Below are positions 63,165 through 64,000 of a stretch of 64,000 bases of DNA, one piece after another. Origin of the DNA: JABDMH01 sp965222645 (GTDB lineage Bacteria; Bacteroidota; Bacteroidia; Chitinophagales; Saprospiraceae). The stretch's first letter is position 1; each line of letters opens with the position of its first letter. Location: NCBI GenBank assembly GCA_965222645.1, contig OZ244968.1, forward strand, positions 5,890,001-5,954,000. Reading direction: 5' to 3'. The notes beneath the pieces were generated by a model. The model made no database searches and was not told the DNA's origin. It was given only the letters and a program-made list of their open reading frames with translations. Both the position numbers and the translations under genes were made by a program.

Positions 63165-63200
63165 ATGACATATATCAATATTAAAGTGACATATGTCACT
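63165..63200. promoter_or_regulatory. paired inverted-repeat operator before the multihaem gene
   Basis: Two 14-base NTGAN-N4-NTCAN repeats: ATGAC-ATAT-ATCAA (63165-63178) and GTGAC-ATAT-GTCAC (63186-63199, part of a perfect 16-base palindrome AGTGACATATGTCACT at 63185-63200). Their centres are 21 bases apart, two helical turns, so two regulator dimers could bind on one face of the DNA. Located 102 bases before the ATG at 63302. The Crp/Fnr protein encoded at 57398-58096 is a likely candidate. Confidence 0.6.
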
Positions 63201-63301
63201 ATTTTCCGGGATGTATCTCACCAGCTGAAATATCAATCAAGGTTCTATTTGTCATAAATTTGTAAAGAATTGATTCGAAACTTTTCTTTAACAGATTTAT
63301 T

Positions 63302-64000
63302 ATGAGAGTACAGGCATTGTTTTCGGTTAGTTTGTGTTTTTTTCTGTTGCTGTTTTCTTCCAGTTGTGTAAAAGAAGGACCACAAGGCCCTCCGGGCTCT
63401 GCCGGTGCGGATGGTGTTGATGGGGTAAATGGAGTTGATGGCAAAGACGGTGCTGAAAGTTGCAGTGCTTGTCATGCTTCCAACACTGATCTGTATGCAA
63501 AACAAATCCAGTACCGCAGTTCTATTCACGCTACCGGTGGAAATTTTGAAAGAAATATTACAAGGTGTGCAGGATGTCATACCCACGAAGGATTTCTGGA
63601 GAGGCTTACAACAGGAATGCTTGAAACGGCCGAGACCATTCAGAATCCAACCCCGATAAATTGCCGTACTTGCCATTTGATCCACGAGACATATGATGTT
63701 TCGGATTACGATCTGAGGGTCACCGAACCCGTTGAATTAATTAATGGCGGCACAGTTGATTTTGGGAAGGGCAATATGTGCATAAATTGCCACCAGTCGA
63801 GACCTTATGTTATTCCAGACATGGCTACGGATAGTACCGAGATCTCGAGCTCGAGATGGGGTACACACCACGGACCCCAGTCCACTTTGATTTTTGGCCT
63901 TGGAGGATATGAGATACCGGGTTCCGAAGAATACAGCGATTCTCCCCATAAGGACCTGATCACAGATGGATGTATTACCTGCCATATGGCTACTGCATTT
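63302..64000 (+). CDS. multihaem c-type cytochrome lipoprotein with a collagen-like linker (partial, runs off window)
   Basis: First 233 residues of a longer protein. Lipoprotein signal with lipobox SSSC (Cys22), then a collagen-like (G-x-y) segment at 26-50 (GPQGPPGSAGADG...), then five CXXCH haem sites: CSACH (54-58), CAGCH, CRTCH, CINCH and CITCH. Between them are His-rich parts. The lipid anchor and flexible linker would let the haem part reach out from the membrane, so it may carry electrons to an outside or periplasmic acceptor. I recall Bacteroidota relatives with a GPxG lead followed by several haems. Two haem-rich gene products of this cluster suggest one respiratory complex. Confidence 0.9.
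   Translation, partial: MRVQALFSVSLCFFLLLFSSSCVKEGPQGPPGSAGADGVDGVNGVDGKDGAESCSACHASNTDLYAKQIQYRSSIHATGGNFERNITRCAGCHTHEGFLERLTTGMLETAETIQNPTPINCRTCHLIHETYDVSDYDLRVTEPVELINGGTVDFGKGNMCINCHQSRPYVIPDMATDSTEISSSRWGTHHGPQSTLIFGLGGYEIPGSEEYSDSPHKDLITDGCITCHMATAF

Overview
The window reads as chromosomal DNA of a free-living, probably marine or sludge-type member of the Bacteroidota, most likely close to the Saprospiria. This rests on a SusC/SusD pair followed by a lipoprotein and a CRTAC1-like FG-GAP repeat protein, a type IX secretion sorting tail on a DUF1501 protein, an ECF sigma/FecR/STN-receptor trio, bacillithiol biosynthesis (BshB1), many lipobox-containing secreted proteins, and starts that often lack a Shine-Dalgarno sequence. 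No rRNA, tRNA, CRISPR array, intact insertion sequence or phage was found. The genome-level placement is inference from gene families only.

Layout. 1-8274 (minus strand): a polymer-uptake operon susC > susD > lipoprotein > FG-GAP protein, the last cut by the window edge. 8587-12384: two sodium/solute symporters facing each other, with a palindrome-rich REP-like block between them, then a membrane-tethered LuxR-type regulator, a TolB-like propeller lipoprotein and a DUF2490 barrel. 15467-21650: DJ-1/PfpI protein, a small membrane protein, a sulfatase, bshB1 and a fabH-type synthase, and a secreted protein of unclear function. 21880-27207 (plus): a VWA membrane protein and then a compact sulfur operon (small membrane protein, thioredoxin, persulfide dioxygenase-rhodanese fusion, two YeeE/YedE half-transporters). 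27285-34491: a three-gene operon of an AAA-type ATPase, an MscS-like membrane protein and a cation:proton antiporter, divergent from an SLC12-type cotransporter. 34689-39832: glucokinase, a GMC oxidoreductase with its subunit 3, and a thioredoxin-like/tandem-Usp fusion. 39833-41022 is gene-poor and looks decayed. 41023-44947: ECF sigma, FecR and an STN-domain outer-membrane protein with no recognisable plug. 45107-48312: DUF1501/DUF1800 pair. 48510-57302: DUF4326 protein, a second sulfatase, glycosylasparaginase, L-type lectin-OmpA fusion, two DUF1080 proteins, a surface repeat protein and a HAD hydrolase; this stretch carries an exact 61-bp duplication. 57398-64000: a Crp/Fnr regulator divergent from a membrane electron-transfer cluster (CX4CH lipoprotein, DUF5777 barrel, ferredoxin-like FeS protein, NrfD, anchored periplasmic protein, monohaem cytochrome, multihaem lipoprotein cut by the window edge).

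How it fits together. The organism looks like an aerobic or microaerobic degrader of polysaccharides, sulfated glycans and glycoproteins (SusCD, two sulfatases, DUF1080, glycosylasparaginase, lectin-OmpA), with sodium-coupled uptake and glucokinase for the sugars. Sulfane sulfur is handled by the persulfide dioxygenase operon, and thiol chemistry by bacillithiol. The NrfD/FeS/cytochrome cluster resembles a quinol:cytochrome module (Alternative Complex III or Qrc type) but no molybdopterin-like catalytic subunit is visible before the window ends. Matching inverted repeats of the Crp/Fnr type sit before the sulfur operon, before the first cytochrome gene and, as a helically phased pair, before the multihaem gene, so these may form one regulon. 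The best candidates for something not yet described are the ATPase/MscS-like/antiporter operon and the respiratory cluster with its paired operator.
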